DNA of 64,000 bases from Sphingomonadaceae bacterium 3R27E2-A (GTDB lineage Bacteria; Pseudomonadota; Alphaproteobacteria; Sphingomonadales; Sphingomonadaceae), in assembly GCA_005503165.1 (NCBI GenBank), contig SCNT01000023.1:1-64000 (forward strand), in the 5' to 3' direction. Both the position numbers and the translations under genes were made by a program. The notes below the pieces were generated by a model that was not told the origin of the DNA, ran no database searches, and saw nothing but the letters and a program-made list of their open reading frames with translations. Below, in pieces: positions 56,220-64,000 of this stretch; position 1 is the first letter of the stretch; every line of letters begins with the position of its first letter.

Positions 56220-59205
56220 ATGAAGTTCAAGGCACTGATCGGTACCTCGATCCTCGCGATGTCGTTGGCGACTCCGGCGTTCGCGCAGGATGCCGCGGAC
56301 GAGAACGAGCGCGACGCCTTTGGCGGCGAAATCGTCGTCACCGCGCAGCGGCAATCGGAACGCCTGCAGGACGTCCCCATCGCGGTCAGCGCCTTTTCGT
56401 CCGAAGCCCTTGAGGCGCAGCAGATCAAGACCCCGTCCGACCTGCAGCTGACCCTGCCCAACGTCACCTTCACCAAGACCAACTTCACCGGGGCCAGCTT
56501 CACCATACGCGGCATCGGCGACCTTTGCGTCGGCACGACCTGCGACAGCGCCACTGCGATCCACCTCAACGGCGATCCGCTCTTCTCGACCCGCCTGTTC
56601 GAAACCGAATTCTTCGACCTCGAACGCATCGAGGTGCTGCGCGGGCCGCAGGGCACGCTGTTCGGCCGCAACGCGACCTCGGGCGTCGTCAACGTCATCA
56701 CCGCCAAGCCCAAGCTCGGCGCATTCGAAGCCGCCGCCGAAGCCGAATATGGCAATTATGACTCGATGAAGGGCAAGGCGATGGTGAATATCCCCATCGG
56801 GGACACCCTCGCTCTGCGCGTCGCAGGCATCTACCTCAACCGCGACGGGTATACGAAGAACCTCTTCCTCGGCAATCGCATCGACGACCGCGACCTTTAT
56901 TCGGTGCGCGGCTCGATCCGCTGGGAACCCACCGAAAACACCACGGTCGACTTCCTTGCCTCCTATTTCCACGAGCGCGACAATCGCACTCGCATCCAGA
57001 AGCAGCAGTGCCAGCGTGACCCGACCGGCATCCTCGGGTGCCTGAACACGCGCCGCGACAATTCGCCCTTCAACGGCAACGCGACCTTCACCGCCGCGCT
57101 GACCTCGCGCGAGTTTCTGGCGATCCAGGGCATTCCCGCGGCTTTCGCGCTGGGCAGCCTCTACGGCCCCGACGTGTACGCCAATACGACGATCCCCAGC
57201 GATCCGCGTGTCGTGAACACGGCGTTCACACCGCAATATTTCACCAGTGAGCTGACGCTGCAGGGCGAGATCGAGCACAATTTCGGGCCGGTCTCGCTAC
57301 AAATTTCGGGCCAGTACCAGAAGGTGAAGCTCGACTCGATGCAGGATTACAACAGCAATGTCGGCAACCGCGCGCTTTATGCGGGGGGGCTGAACACGCT
57401 GGCCTTCTTTGCCGCGAACGGTATCCCGACCGGGCTGCCCGCGCCGGCCCCCGCGTTCGTTCCGGGCTCGGCGGCCTATTTCGCGCCGATCGCCGCCGCG
57501 ATCATCCCGCAGGGCCCGAACGGCCCGCTCTGTACCTCGCTGCCCGAAGAAACCGGCTTCGGTTCGTTCGGCGGCAACCGCATCTGCGACGCCACCTCGC
57601 TCCAGTTCGACCGCTCGAACCAGAATAACAGCAGCTGGTCGACCGAAGCGATCCTGACCAGTGACTTCGACGGACCCTTCAACTTCCTGCTCGGCGGCAT
57701 CTATGCCGACTACCACCTGACCGAGAACAGCTATTATGTGAACGCTTTCCCGATCGACTATCTGACCGGCGTGCTCGGCGCGTTCAACAGCTTCGCCAAT
57801 GGCTTGCCGCCTTCCTTCCTCGCCACACCTTTCTTTCGCAACAACACCGACGACCTCAAGATCACCTCCTATGGCATCTTCGGCGAAGCCTATTTCGAGT
57901 TCAGCGACCGGGTGAAGCTCACTGCCGGCCTGCGCTACAACAACGACAAGAAGAGTGTGCTGGCGCGGTCGACGCTGGCCAGCTTCCTGACGCCGATCGG
58001 GCTGAACAGCGACACCGTCTTCGGCTCGCCCTTCGTCGGGTCGTTCGACGCCGATCCGGGCACGCCGGGCAACCAGATCATCCAGGCGCGCAGCGTGAAG
58101 TTCAACAAGCTGACGGGCCGCGCGGTGCTCGACTTCAAGGTCACCGACGACAATCTGCTCTATGTCTCCTATTCGCGCGGCTACAAGTCCGGCGGTATCA
58201 ACCCGCCGCTGCAACCGATCTTCGCGGTGCCGGAGAGCTTCAAGCCCGAGCAGGTCGACGCCTTTGAAATCGGTTCGAAAAACACCTTCGGCAACGGCGA
58301 GCTGCAGCTGAACCTCACGGCTTTTTATTACAAATACAAGGACCTGCAGCTCAGCAAGATCGTTGCCCGTACGGCGGTCAACGACAACATCAACGCCAAC
58401 ATCTGGGGTTTCGAGGCCGAGGCGATCGTCCGTCCCGTCCCGGAATTCGTCGTCAACCTCGGCTTCAGCTACCTGAACACCGAAGTCGCCGGCGACGAGT
58501 TCAGCAGCAACCCGCGCGATTTCGGCGGCGGCCGCGCCGATGCGGTGATCATCAAGGATATCACCAACGCAGCAAACTGCGCCGTCGCCTCGACCTCGGG
58601 CAGCGTCGCGGGGGTCAACGGCTATGTCAACCAGATCAACTCGCTGATCAATGCAGGCGCCTTTGCAGCAAACGGCGTGCGCGGCGGCGCGGGCCTCCAG
58701 GGAACAACCCCCTTCCCGTCCGATGGCGGCATCGCGTCGACCGGCGCGTTCAGCATCTGCGGTATCCTGCAGGCCGCCGCGGCGACCGTCGGCCCCGCCT
58801 TCGGGGGGGGTTGAGGTGTTTTCGGCGGGTATCCCCGTCAACCTGAAGGGCAACAAGCTGCCGCAGGCGCCGAACTATAAATTCTCGGCGGGTGCGCAAT
58901 ATACGATTGGCTTCGACAACGGCATGTCGCTCGTACCGCGCTTCGACCTGGCCTATACCGGCGACAGCTATGGCAGCATCTTCAACGGCAACGTCAACAA
59001 GATCAAAGGCTATGCGCAGGTCAACGCCCAGGTCCAGCTGAACGGCACCGACGACAAATGGTATGTAAAGGGGTTCATCCAGAACATCTTCGACGCCAAC
59101 AGCGTGACCGGCCTTTATGTCACCGACCAGTCGTCGGGTAACTACACCAACATCTTCACCCTCGAACCGCGCCGCTACGGCATCGCGGCGGGCGTGAAAT
59201 TCTAG
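56220..59205 (+). pseudogene. TonB-dependent receptor, frameshifted in a G8 tract
   Basis: Large outer-membrane receptor: signal peptide (ends AFAQ), EIVVTAQRQSERLQDVPIAV after it, plug (IRGIGDLCVGTTC, ERIEVLRGPQGTLFGRNATS) and barrel ending GVKF. The frame from ATG 56220 stops at 58814, in the last quarter of the barrel, straight after a run of eight G (58803-58810). Removing one G restores AFGGVEVFSAGIPVNL and the frame continues to 59205, giving about 994 residues. As sequenced it lacks its final strands. It may be an assembly error, a pseudogene or a slippage-controlled gene. GGGAGG precedes the ATG. Confidence 0.82.
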
Positions 59206-59231
59206 GCCTACCCTGGCGGCAACGCCGAAAG

Positions 59232-59266
59232 AAAACCCGGCCTCTCGGCGGAGAGGCCGGGTTTTT
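59232..59266. terminator. Shared terminator of two convergent receptor genes
   Basis: 15-base-pair stem (AAAACCCGGCCTCTC with GAGAGGCCGGGTTTT), GGCG loop, followed by T on the plus strand and preceded by A residues, so it can work in both directions. Confidence 0.92.
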
Positions 59267-59331
59267 CTTACCCGGAGGTCGGGAGCCGAAAGCAAGGAGC
59301 GGACGCGCCGCCCCTCACCGTTTCCCGGCCA

Positions 59332-61989
59332 TCAGAATTTGTAGCGGACCACGCCGCCATAGGTGCGCAGCTGGCTGGGATAGCCCGACACGCTGCCCGA
59401 CTGCGCCACGGCAGGGAAGATCGTCGTCAGATATTGCGCATTGGTGAGGTTGCGGCCCCACACGCCGACTTCGAGGCCGTTGGTCAGCGCGACAGTGAAC
59501 GACGCGTTGAGCTGGTTGACCTCGCGCTTCAGATTCTGCGCGACACTCGCCGGGAAGCCGGTCAGGCCCTCGACGATCTGCACCGGGCTCTCATAATGAT
59601 AATCGACGTGCAGGATCGCGCGCGTGCCGCCCGCGAACTCGTGCGTGTAGGTACCGCCCGCCGCCATCGTCAGCTCGGGAATGCCTGCCGGCGTGGTGCC
59701 CGAGATGTCGCCGAACGCCGAGTTGACGAAGCTGTCGTACTTCGGATCGAGGTAGGTCACCGCCAGCGTCAGGTTGAGGCCGTCGACGGGGCGGACCGAG
59801 CCGTCGAACTCGATCCCGAAGGTCGACTGCTTGCCCGCATTGGCGAGCGCGAAGCCGGTGCCGGTGAAGATGTTCGACTGGAACCCCTTGATGGACTGCT
59901 TGAACACCGCGAGGTTCAGCGCCGCGACCGACCAGTTCGCCTTCAGGCCGAACTCGTAGACCGTCGATTCCTCGGGGTCGGCGAAGCGCGAACCCGAGAC
60001 CAGGTTCGGGGTCGCGAGCCCGCCCGAGATGATCGCCGGCAGGTCCGACGCGAGCGGCCGGCTGTCGCGCGACAGGTTGACCGAGCTCGCCTTGAAGCCC
60101 GTCGCATAGGTCGCATAGACGTTGACCGTGTCGGTCAGCTCGTACGAGGCCCGGACGCTATACGCCAAGTCGCTGTCGCTGGTCTTGCCGTCCTCGACCG
60201 CGTTGGGGACGTTCAGGAACGGCGGGAGGAACTGGAACGGGCGCAGCGCGAGCAGCGGGTTGACCTGCGGGTTATTCTGGTTCGCCGCGGCAAAGGCCGC
60301 CGCGCCGGCGCTGATCTGGCCGAAGAGAGCCGGCTGCGCCTGCGCGAAGGCCTGAATCTGCGCGGCATTCGCGAGGCCCGGAAGACCCAGCGCCTGGCCG
60401 ACGGTCGTCGCGATGCCCTGCTGGGTGATCGCGGTGCGGCCGATCGTCGTGAGATTGAGGCCCGAGAAAACGTCGCTGCTCGCCACATTGGTGGCGAAGC
60501 GCTTGCGGTCCTTGGTGTAGTTGAAGCCGCCGGTCAGCGTGAGCCGGTCGGTGACGTCGAAATCGACGGTGCCGAAGATCGAGAAGGCCTCGTCCTTCAG
60601 GCGATAGGCTTCGTCGAGACCGTCGCCGGCGCGGAAGAACTGGCCCGCAAACTGCGCGGGATTGCCGAGGATGCCACCGATCTGCTGCTCGAGACCCGAA
60701 ACCACGGCGTTGCCTGCGGCGTTGGGATTGGGCGAGGTCAGCACCGCGGTCGGGTTGATCAGCCCGCCGGCATAGGCGCGGAACTGGGTGCCGAAGCGGA
60801 TGTCGTTCTTCTGCTTGATCTTTTCGTTGAAATAATAGCCGCCGAGCAGGAAGTTGAAGGGGCCGTCGAAGTCCGAGGTCAGGCGGACTTCCTGCGTCCA
60901 GGTGTCGATGCCGAGATTCTGGCTGTTCTCGCCGATCAGGTCGGCGCCGGTGAAGTCCGAATCCTGATTGGTGAGCGCGCGCACTTCGCGATAGGCGGTG
61001 ATCGAGGTCAGCGCGAGCGCGCCGAGGTCGTAGTCGATCTGCGCCGACCCGCCGTAATTCTTGATCCTGTTCGACGACAGGAAGTTGTTGTAGACGTCGT
61101 ACGAGAAGGGATCATTCGCGTCGACGCTGGGACCGCCGGCGAGTGCGTTGGTGATCGCGACGGTCGGGCCGGCGATGACATTACCGGCGATGCAGCAATT
61201 CTCGTCGATCTTGTCGTAATCGCCGATCAGGCGGATCGACAGCGCGTCGGTCGGTTCGAACAGAAGCTGGCCGCGGACGCCGTAGCGGTTGCGGTCGTTG
61301 ACGTCGGTCCCGAGCTGCAAGTCTTGCGCGTAGCCGTCGCGGCGGTTGTAGTTGCCGCCGATCGAGAAGGCGACCGTGTCGCTGATCGGGCCGGTGACGT
61401 TGCCCTTCACCGTGACCGCGTCGTAATTGCCATAGGTGACTTCGGCGGTGCCGCCGAACTCATATTGCGGCTTCTGCGTCACGATGCTGATGACGCCCGC
61501 CGAGGCGTTCTTGCCGAACAGGGTCGATTGCGGACCGCGCAGCACTTCGATGCGCTCGACCGAGGGAAGGTCGCCGATCTGCGCGGCCGAACGCGAACGA
61601 TAGACGCCGTCGATGAAGACGCCGACCGAGGGTTCGATGCCGGCGTTGTTCGCGCCGTTGCCGAAGCCGCGGATGATGAAGTTGGTGTTCGCGCTCGACT
61701 GGAGCTGCGAGACGCGCAAGCTCGGCACCGCCGACTGCAGGTCGATGAGGTCGCGGATCTGCGAGCGTTCAAGGTCGGCGGCCGAGGTTACCGAGACCGC
61801 GACCGGCGTGTCCTGCAGCGTCTGCGAGCGCTTGGTCGCGGTGACGATGATCTCGTTGCCGTAATCGGTCGTGTCTTCGGCGGGCGCGGCGGCGTCGTCG
61901 GCCGGGGCGGCATCCTGGGCATAAGCGAAAGCGGGGGTGGTCGCGGCGCACAGCATGGTGGCGCCCAACAAAATGTTGCGCAAGGTCAT
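59332..61989 (-). CDS. TonB-dependent receptor
   Basis: 885-residue outer-membrane receptor. Signal peptide about residues 1-26 (ends FAYAQD), an acidic linker, EIIVTATKRSQTLQDTPVAVS, plug with IIRGFGNGANNAG and ERIEVLRGPQSTLFGKNAS, then a barrel ending in VVRYKF. GGAGAGAG lies before ATG 61989; the open frame upstream is leader. The ligand is not evident; such receptors in sphingomonads often import plant- or aromatic-derived compounds or siderophores. Confidence 0.92.
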   Translation of the reverse strand: MTLRNILLGATMLCAATTPAFAYAQDAAPADDAAAPAEDTTDYGNEIIVTATKRSQTLQDTPVAVSVTSAADLERSQIRDLIDLQSAVPSLRVSQLQSSANTNFIIRGFGNGANNAGIEPSVGVFIDGVYRSRSAAQIGDLPSVERIEVLRGPQSTLFGKNASAGVISIVTQKPQYEFGGTAEVTYGNYDAVTVKGNVTGPISDTVAFSIGGNYNRRDGYAQDLQLGTDVNDRNRYGVRGQLLFEPTDALSIRLIGDYDKIDENCCIAGNVIAGPTVAITNALAGGPSVDANDPFSYDVYNNFLSSNRIKNYGGSAQIDYDLGALALTSITAYREVRALTNQDSDFTGADLIGENSQNLGIDTWTQEVRLTSDFDGPFNFLLGGYYFNEKIKQKNDIRFGTQFRAYAGGLINPTAVLTSPNPNAAGNAVVSGLEQQIGGILGNPAQFAGQFFRAGDGLDEAYRLKDEAFSIFGTVDFDVTDRLTLTGGFNYTKDRKRFATNVASSDVFSGLNLTTIGRTAITQQGIATTVGQALGLPGLANAAQIQAFAQAQPALFGQISAGAAAFAAANQNNPQVNPLLALRPFQFLPPFLNVPNAVEDGKTSDSDLAYSVRASYELTDTVNVYATYATGFKASSVNLSRDSRPLASDLPAIISGGLATPNLVSGSRFADPEESTVYEFGLKANWSVAALNLAVFKQSIKGFQSNIFTGTGFALANAGKQSTFGIEFDGSVRPVDGLNLTLAVTYLDPKYDSFVNSAFGDISGTTPAGIPELTMAAGGTYTHEFAGGTRAILHVDYHYESPVQIVEGLTGFPASVAQNLKREVNQLNASFTVALTNGLEVGVWGRNLTNAQYLTTIFPAVAQSGSVSGYPSQLRTYGGVVRYKF

Positions 61990-62324
61990 CGGGTGTCTCT
62001 CTCCAACCCAGCGAAGCGCGGCCTTGCGGCCAAAGGAGGGGATGCTCCGGCGGGAACTCGCCGCTCTAATCGCCCGGCCCGCCGCGTCAACGCGGCGCGG
62101 CGCGGCCCTAAAGTTTTTCGAGCGATTAGTGACCAAAAAGCAACAGTTTGCGCCGCAACATAACAACGCACTTCCGTGGCGCATTGCAGGCATAGCGCCC
62201 TCCCAATCGCGGACGCCGGTTTTCATACATCGAGCCGTGTCGGTGCGGGACACCCCGGATATGCTCGGCAACCAAGCAGGAGATGACGGCGTTTTCGCGT
62301 CATCTTTTGCAAAAGGATAAACGC
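61990..62324. other. Divergent intergenic region, receptor and lipoprotein
   Basis: 335 bases without a gene. On the plus strand it ends with an 8-base-pair hairpin (AGATGACG/CGTCATCT, 62281-62305) followed by TTT and then TTGCAAAAGGA, the ribosome site of the lipoprotein gene. AT-rich DNA at 62110-62165 probably holds promoters; none could be fixed. Confidence 0.5.
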
Positions 62325-62729
62325 ATGCGCACCCTCATTCTTCTGGCCGCTTCGGCGACCTTGCTGGCAGCCTGCACGGATTCGGACAATGCGACCGAAG
62401 CCCGGATCGAAAAGACCGCCGAAACCAGTGCTACGGTCGCGGGCCCCGTCCCCGCCGCCTTCGGGCTCAGCGAAGCGCAATTGCTCAACGTCGATATCGT
62501 CGGCGCCGACGGGAAGGAGGTCGGAGATGTCGCGCAGGTGTTGCGGACGCGCGACGGCAAGGTCGATCGATTGCTGGTCGAACTCGAGGGAAGCAACCCC
62601 GACCGTTATGTCGAACTGCCCGTTCTCGGACTCACCGCCGTCGTCCGCGACAATGAAACCGATCTCGCCACCTCGATGACCAAGGACGAGCTGGGTGCGT
62701 TGCCCGAAGCCAAATTACCGCTGCCCTGA
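62325..62729 (+). CDS. PRC-barrel lipoprotein
   Basis: 134 residues. A lipobox LLAAC puts the lipidated cysteine at residue 17. The mature part contains a PRC-barrel-like segment (LLNVDIVGADGKEVGDVAQ, KVDRLLVELEG). AAAAGGA precedes the ATG. Membrane-anchored in the envelope; role unknown. Confidence 0.75.
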   Translation: MRTLILLAASATLLAACTDSDNATEARIEKTAETSATVAGPVPAAFGLSEAQLLNVDIVGADGKEVGDVAQVLRTRDGKVDRLLVELEGSNPDRYVELPVLGLTAVVRDNETDLATSMTKDELGALPEAKLPLP

Positions 62730-62734
62730 AATAG

Positions 62735-62810
62735 TGGTGCCTGGGGACGGGATCGAACCGCCGACACTGCGATTTTCAGTCGCATGCTCTACCAACTGAG
62801 CTACCCAGGC
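62735..62810 (-). tRNA. tRNA-Phe (GAA)
   Basis: 76-base cloverleaf on the minus strand: acceptor GCCTGGG/CCCAGGC, D arm GCTCAGTTGGTAGAGC, anticodon loop CTGAAAA with anticodon GAA, T loop GGTTCGATCC, and encoded CCA. Confidence 0.97.
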
Positions 62811-62904
62811 ACGGGCCTTGCGGACCTACCGGCCCGCTGGCGAGCGGCGGCTATAGGCAGGGCTTGGCGTCCTGTCCAGCATCTTTGTTGCACATATTCT
62901 GCGC

Positions 62905-63099
62905 CTATTCGTCGGTGAAATTATCGGCGTCGGCGGTGCCGTCGGGCGGCTGGTCGGCGGGCACGCGATAATCCTCGCCGAACCAGTTCAGGAGGTCGCG
63001 GTCGCGGCAGCCGCGGCTGCAGAAAGGCTTGAACTCGTCGGCGCGCGGCGCGCCGCAGAGCGGGCAGGCGCGCGATCGGGCGGGGGCGTTACTGGGCAT
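62905..63099 (-). CDS. yacG: DNA gyrase inhibitor YacG
   Basis: 64-residue zinc protein with Cys12, Cys15, Cys27 and Cys31 (CPLCG and FCSRGCRDRDLLNW). In E. coli it inhibits gyrase. Its ATG lies inside the end of the upstream RNase E/G gene (11-base overlap). Confidence 0.93.
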   Translation of the reverse strand: MPSNAPARSRACPLCGAPRADEFKPFCSRGCRDRDLLNWFGEDYRVPADQPPDGTADADNFTDE

Positions 63100-64000
63100 G
63101 GCCCGGTCCTTTGATGGCTAAATCGGCGGCGACCGCGACGGGGCGTCCGGTGCGCGCCTGCAGCATATGGGTCCAGCCGGGGTGCGCCGCAAGCCGTTCG
63201 GCCACCGCCGGGCGTGCGGTGAGCGTCAGCCCCCCCGTCCCGACCGCGCGCTCGGCGTGGCGCAGCAGCAGCGCAGCATCGGTCGCGACGGGGTCGAAGC
63301 GTATCTGCTCGATCAGCGACGGGCGCTCGCGGCGGCGGATGATCTGCATCAGGCCAAAGCCGTTGGTGCCAGTCCGCTCGAAAGGCGGCGGCAGGCATTC
63401 GTCGACCAGGGCATCGACCGCCAGCCGCTCGGCCCGGCTGCGCAGCGACGGAAAATCGATCCCGATCGACCCGCCGATGCCGCAGCAGCGGATGACCCGC
63501 GCCGCGGCAACGGCGCCGGCTTTCGCAAGCGCAAAGGAATCGCCCTCGCCATCGATATCGATCAGCGTCATCGCGGGGGTGGCATCGACCCAAAGCGCGC
63601 CGCCGGGAAAGGGCCAATGGCCGGTGCGCACATGGTCGACCACTTCGGACCATCCCGCCGCTTCAAGCCGGTCGGGACCCTGCGCACCGAGGTCGACGAC
63701 GGGGATGCCGCTGGCAGCCAGTCGCGCGCGAAGGTCGGGCCCTTCCGTCAGCGCCGCGCCCGGCTCGGCGAGCCGCGCCCGCGGCGGCTTGTCGCGCCCC
63801 CGTTCGCGCAATGCCATGCGCGTTATCTGTACGGTAAGTTTGCTGCCCAGCGACGTGGCGCCGGGCAGGTTGCCGCTCGTCGCCGCGGGTTCCCCCGGTG
63901 CATCGAGGACAAGCTTGCCCGGTTCGACAAGCCTTGCATGGAGGATGGCGCCGATCCGCGGCCCCTCGCCTTCGCGCTCGATCCGGGCTTCGACGATCCG
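63089..64000 (-). CDS. Ribonuclease E/G family protein (partial, 5' end outside)
   Basis: The frame is open without a stop from 63089 through the window edge at 64000 (303 codons seen), so the N-terminus is missing. Family features are TLIDIDGEGDSFALAK in the catalytic DNase-I-like region, VIRCCGIGGSIGIDFPSL and GFGLMQIIRRRERPSL. Compared with RNase G it is short and lacks the long scaffold of RNase E. An internal ATG at 63817 exists, but the codons before it (LGSKLTVQITR) fit the S1-side domain, so it is not the start. It overlaps yacG. Confidence 0.85.
   Translation of the reverse strand, partial: RIVEARIEREGEGPRIGAILHARLVEPGKLVLDAPGEPAATSGNLPGATSLGSKLTVQITRMALRERGRDKPPRARLAEPGAALTEGPDLRARLAASGIPVVDLGAQGPDRLEAAGWSEVVDHVRTGHWPFPGGALWVDATPAMTLIDIDGEGDSFALAKAGAVAAARVIRCCGIGGSIGIDFPSLRSRAERLAVDALVDECLPPPFERTGTNGFGLMQIIRRRERPSLIEQIRFDPVATDAALLLRHAERAVGTGGLTLTARPAVAERLAAHPGWTHMLQARTGRPVAVAADLAIKGPGHAQ

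Overview
The window is chromosomal DNA from a high-GC alphaproteobacterium, most likely a member of the Sphingomonadaceae close to Sphingopyxis. The reasons are a MraZ-to-FtsZ division/cell-wall cluster of alphaproteobacterial type, a TrcR (DUF1013) regulator, several TonB-dependent receptors with the (E)IVVTA motif after the signal peptide, an RcnB-like secreted protein, and intergenic palindromes that I recognise from sphingomonad genomes. The assignment is inference from content; no 16S rRNA gene is present.

Layout. 0.2-9.1 kb: a thiolase, an RcnB-like protein, an MBL-fold hydrolase, TrcR, a GFA-family protein with an acyl-CoA synthetase, and two tandem secreted paralogues with TonB-C-like ends. 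9.1-16.1 kb (minus strand): a tandem glycine riboswitch, then gcvT-gcvH-gcvPA-gcvPB and four unrelated small genes apparently in the same transcript. 16.1-20.1 kb: an NAD(P)-binding protein, a dGTPase-like HD hydrolase, and a TPR/SPOR protein directly behind ftsZ. 20.1-38.7 kb (minus strand): the complete dcw cluster mraZ-rsmH-ftsL-ftsI-murE-murF-mraY-murD-ftsW-murG-murC-murB-ddl-ftsQ-ftsA-ftsZ, almost every junction a 1-7 base overlap. 39-43.9 kb: a GldG-like membrane protein, a small membrane protein and cysteine synthase, divergent from a probable zinc receptor. 43.9-48.7 kb: fabG and fabD on the minus strand, separated by a hypothetical gene, a decayed copy of the fabD 3' end, a secreted beta-propeller protein and a nested palindrome. 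48.8-52.7 kb: LD-carboxypeptidase divergent from a Mur-ligase-like protein (murein recycling), then rpsF-rpsR-rplI with its own promoter, structured leader and terminator. 52.9-55.8 kb: a sulfotransferase-like and PKHD-hydroxylase pair, a membrane protein and folE. 56.2-62 kb: two convergent large TonB-dependent receptors sharing a terminator, the first broken by one base in a G8 tract. 62.3-64 kb: a PRC-barrel lipoprotein, tRNA-Phe(GAA), yacG, and the 3' part of an RNase E/G gene that runs off the window.

How the genes work together. Most of the window is housekeeping: peptidoglycan precursor synthesis, division and recycling; glycine catabolism; fatty-acid initiation and elongation; translation. 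Accessory interest lies in the TonB systems, the palindromic elements dropped into operon junctions, the duplicated fabD tail, and candidate cis-regulatory signals (tandem glycine riboswitch, phased GGG array before mraZ, Zur-like box, 16-base palindrome before a receptor, S6:S18-type leader). I saw no CRISPR array, prophage, insertion sequence or recognisable defence system.
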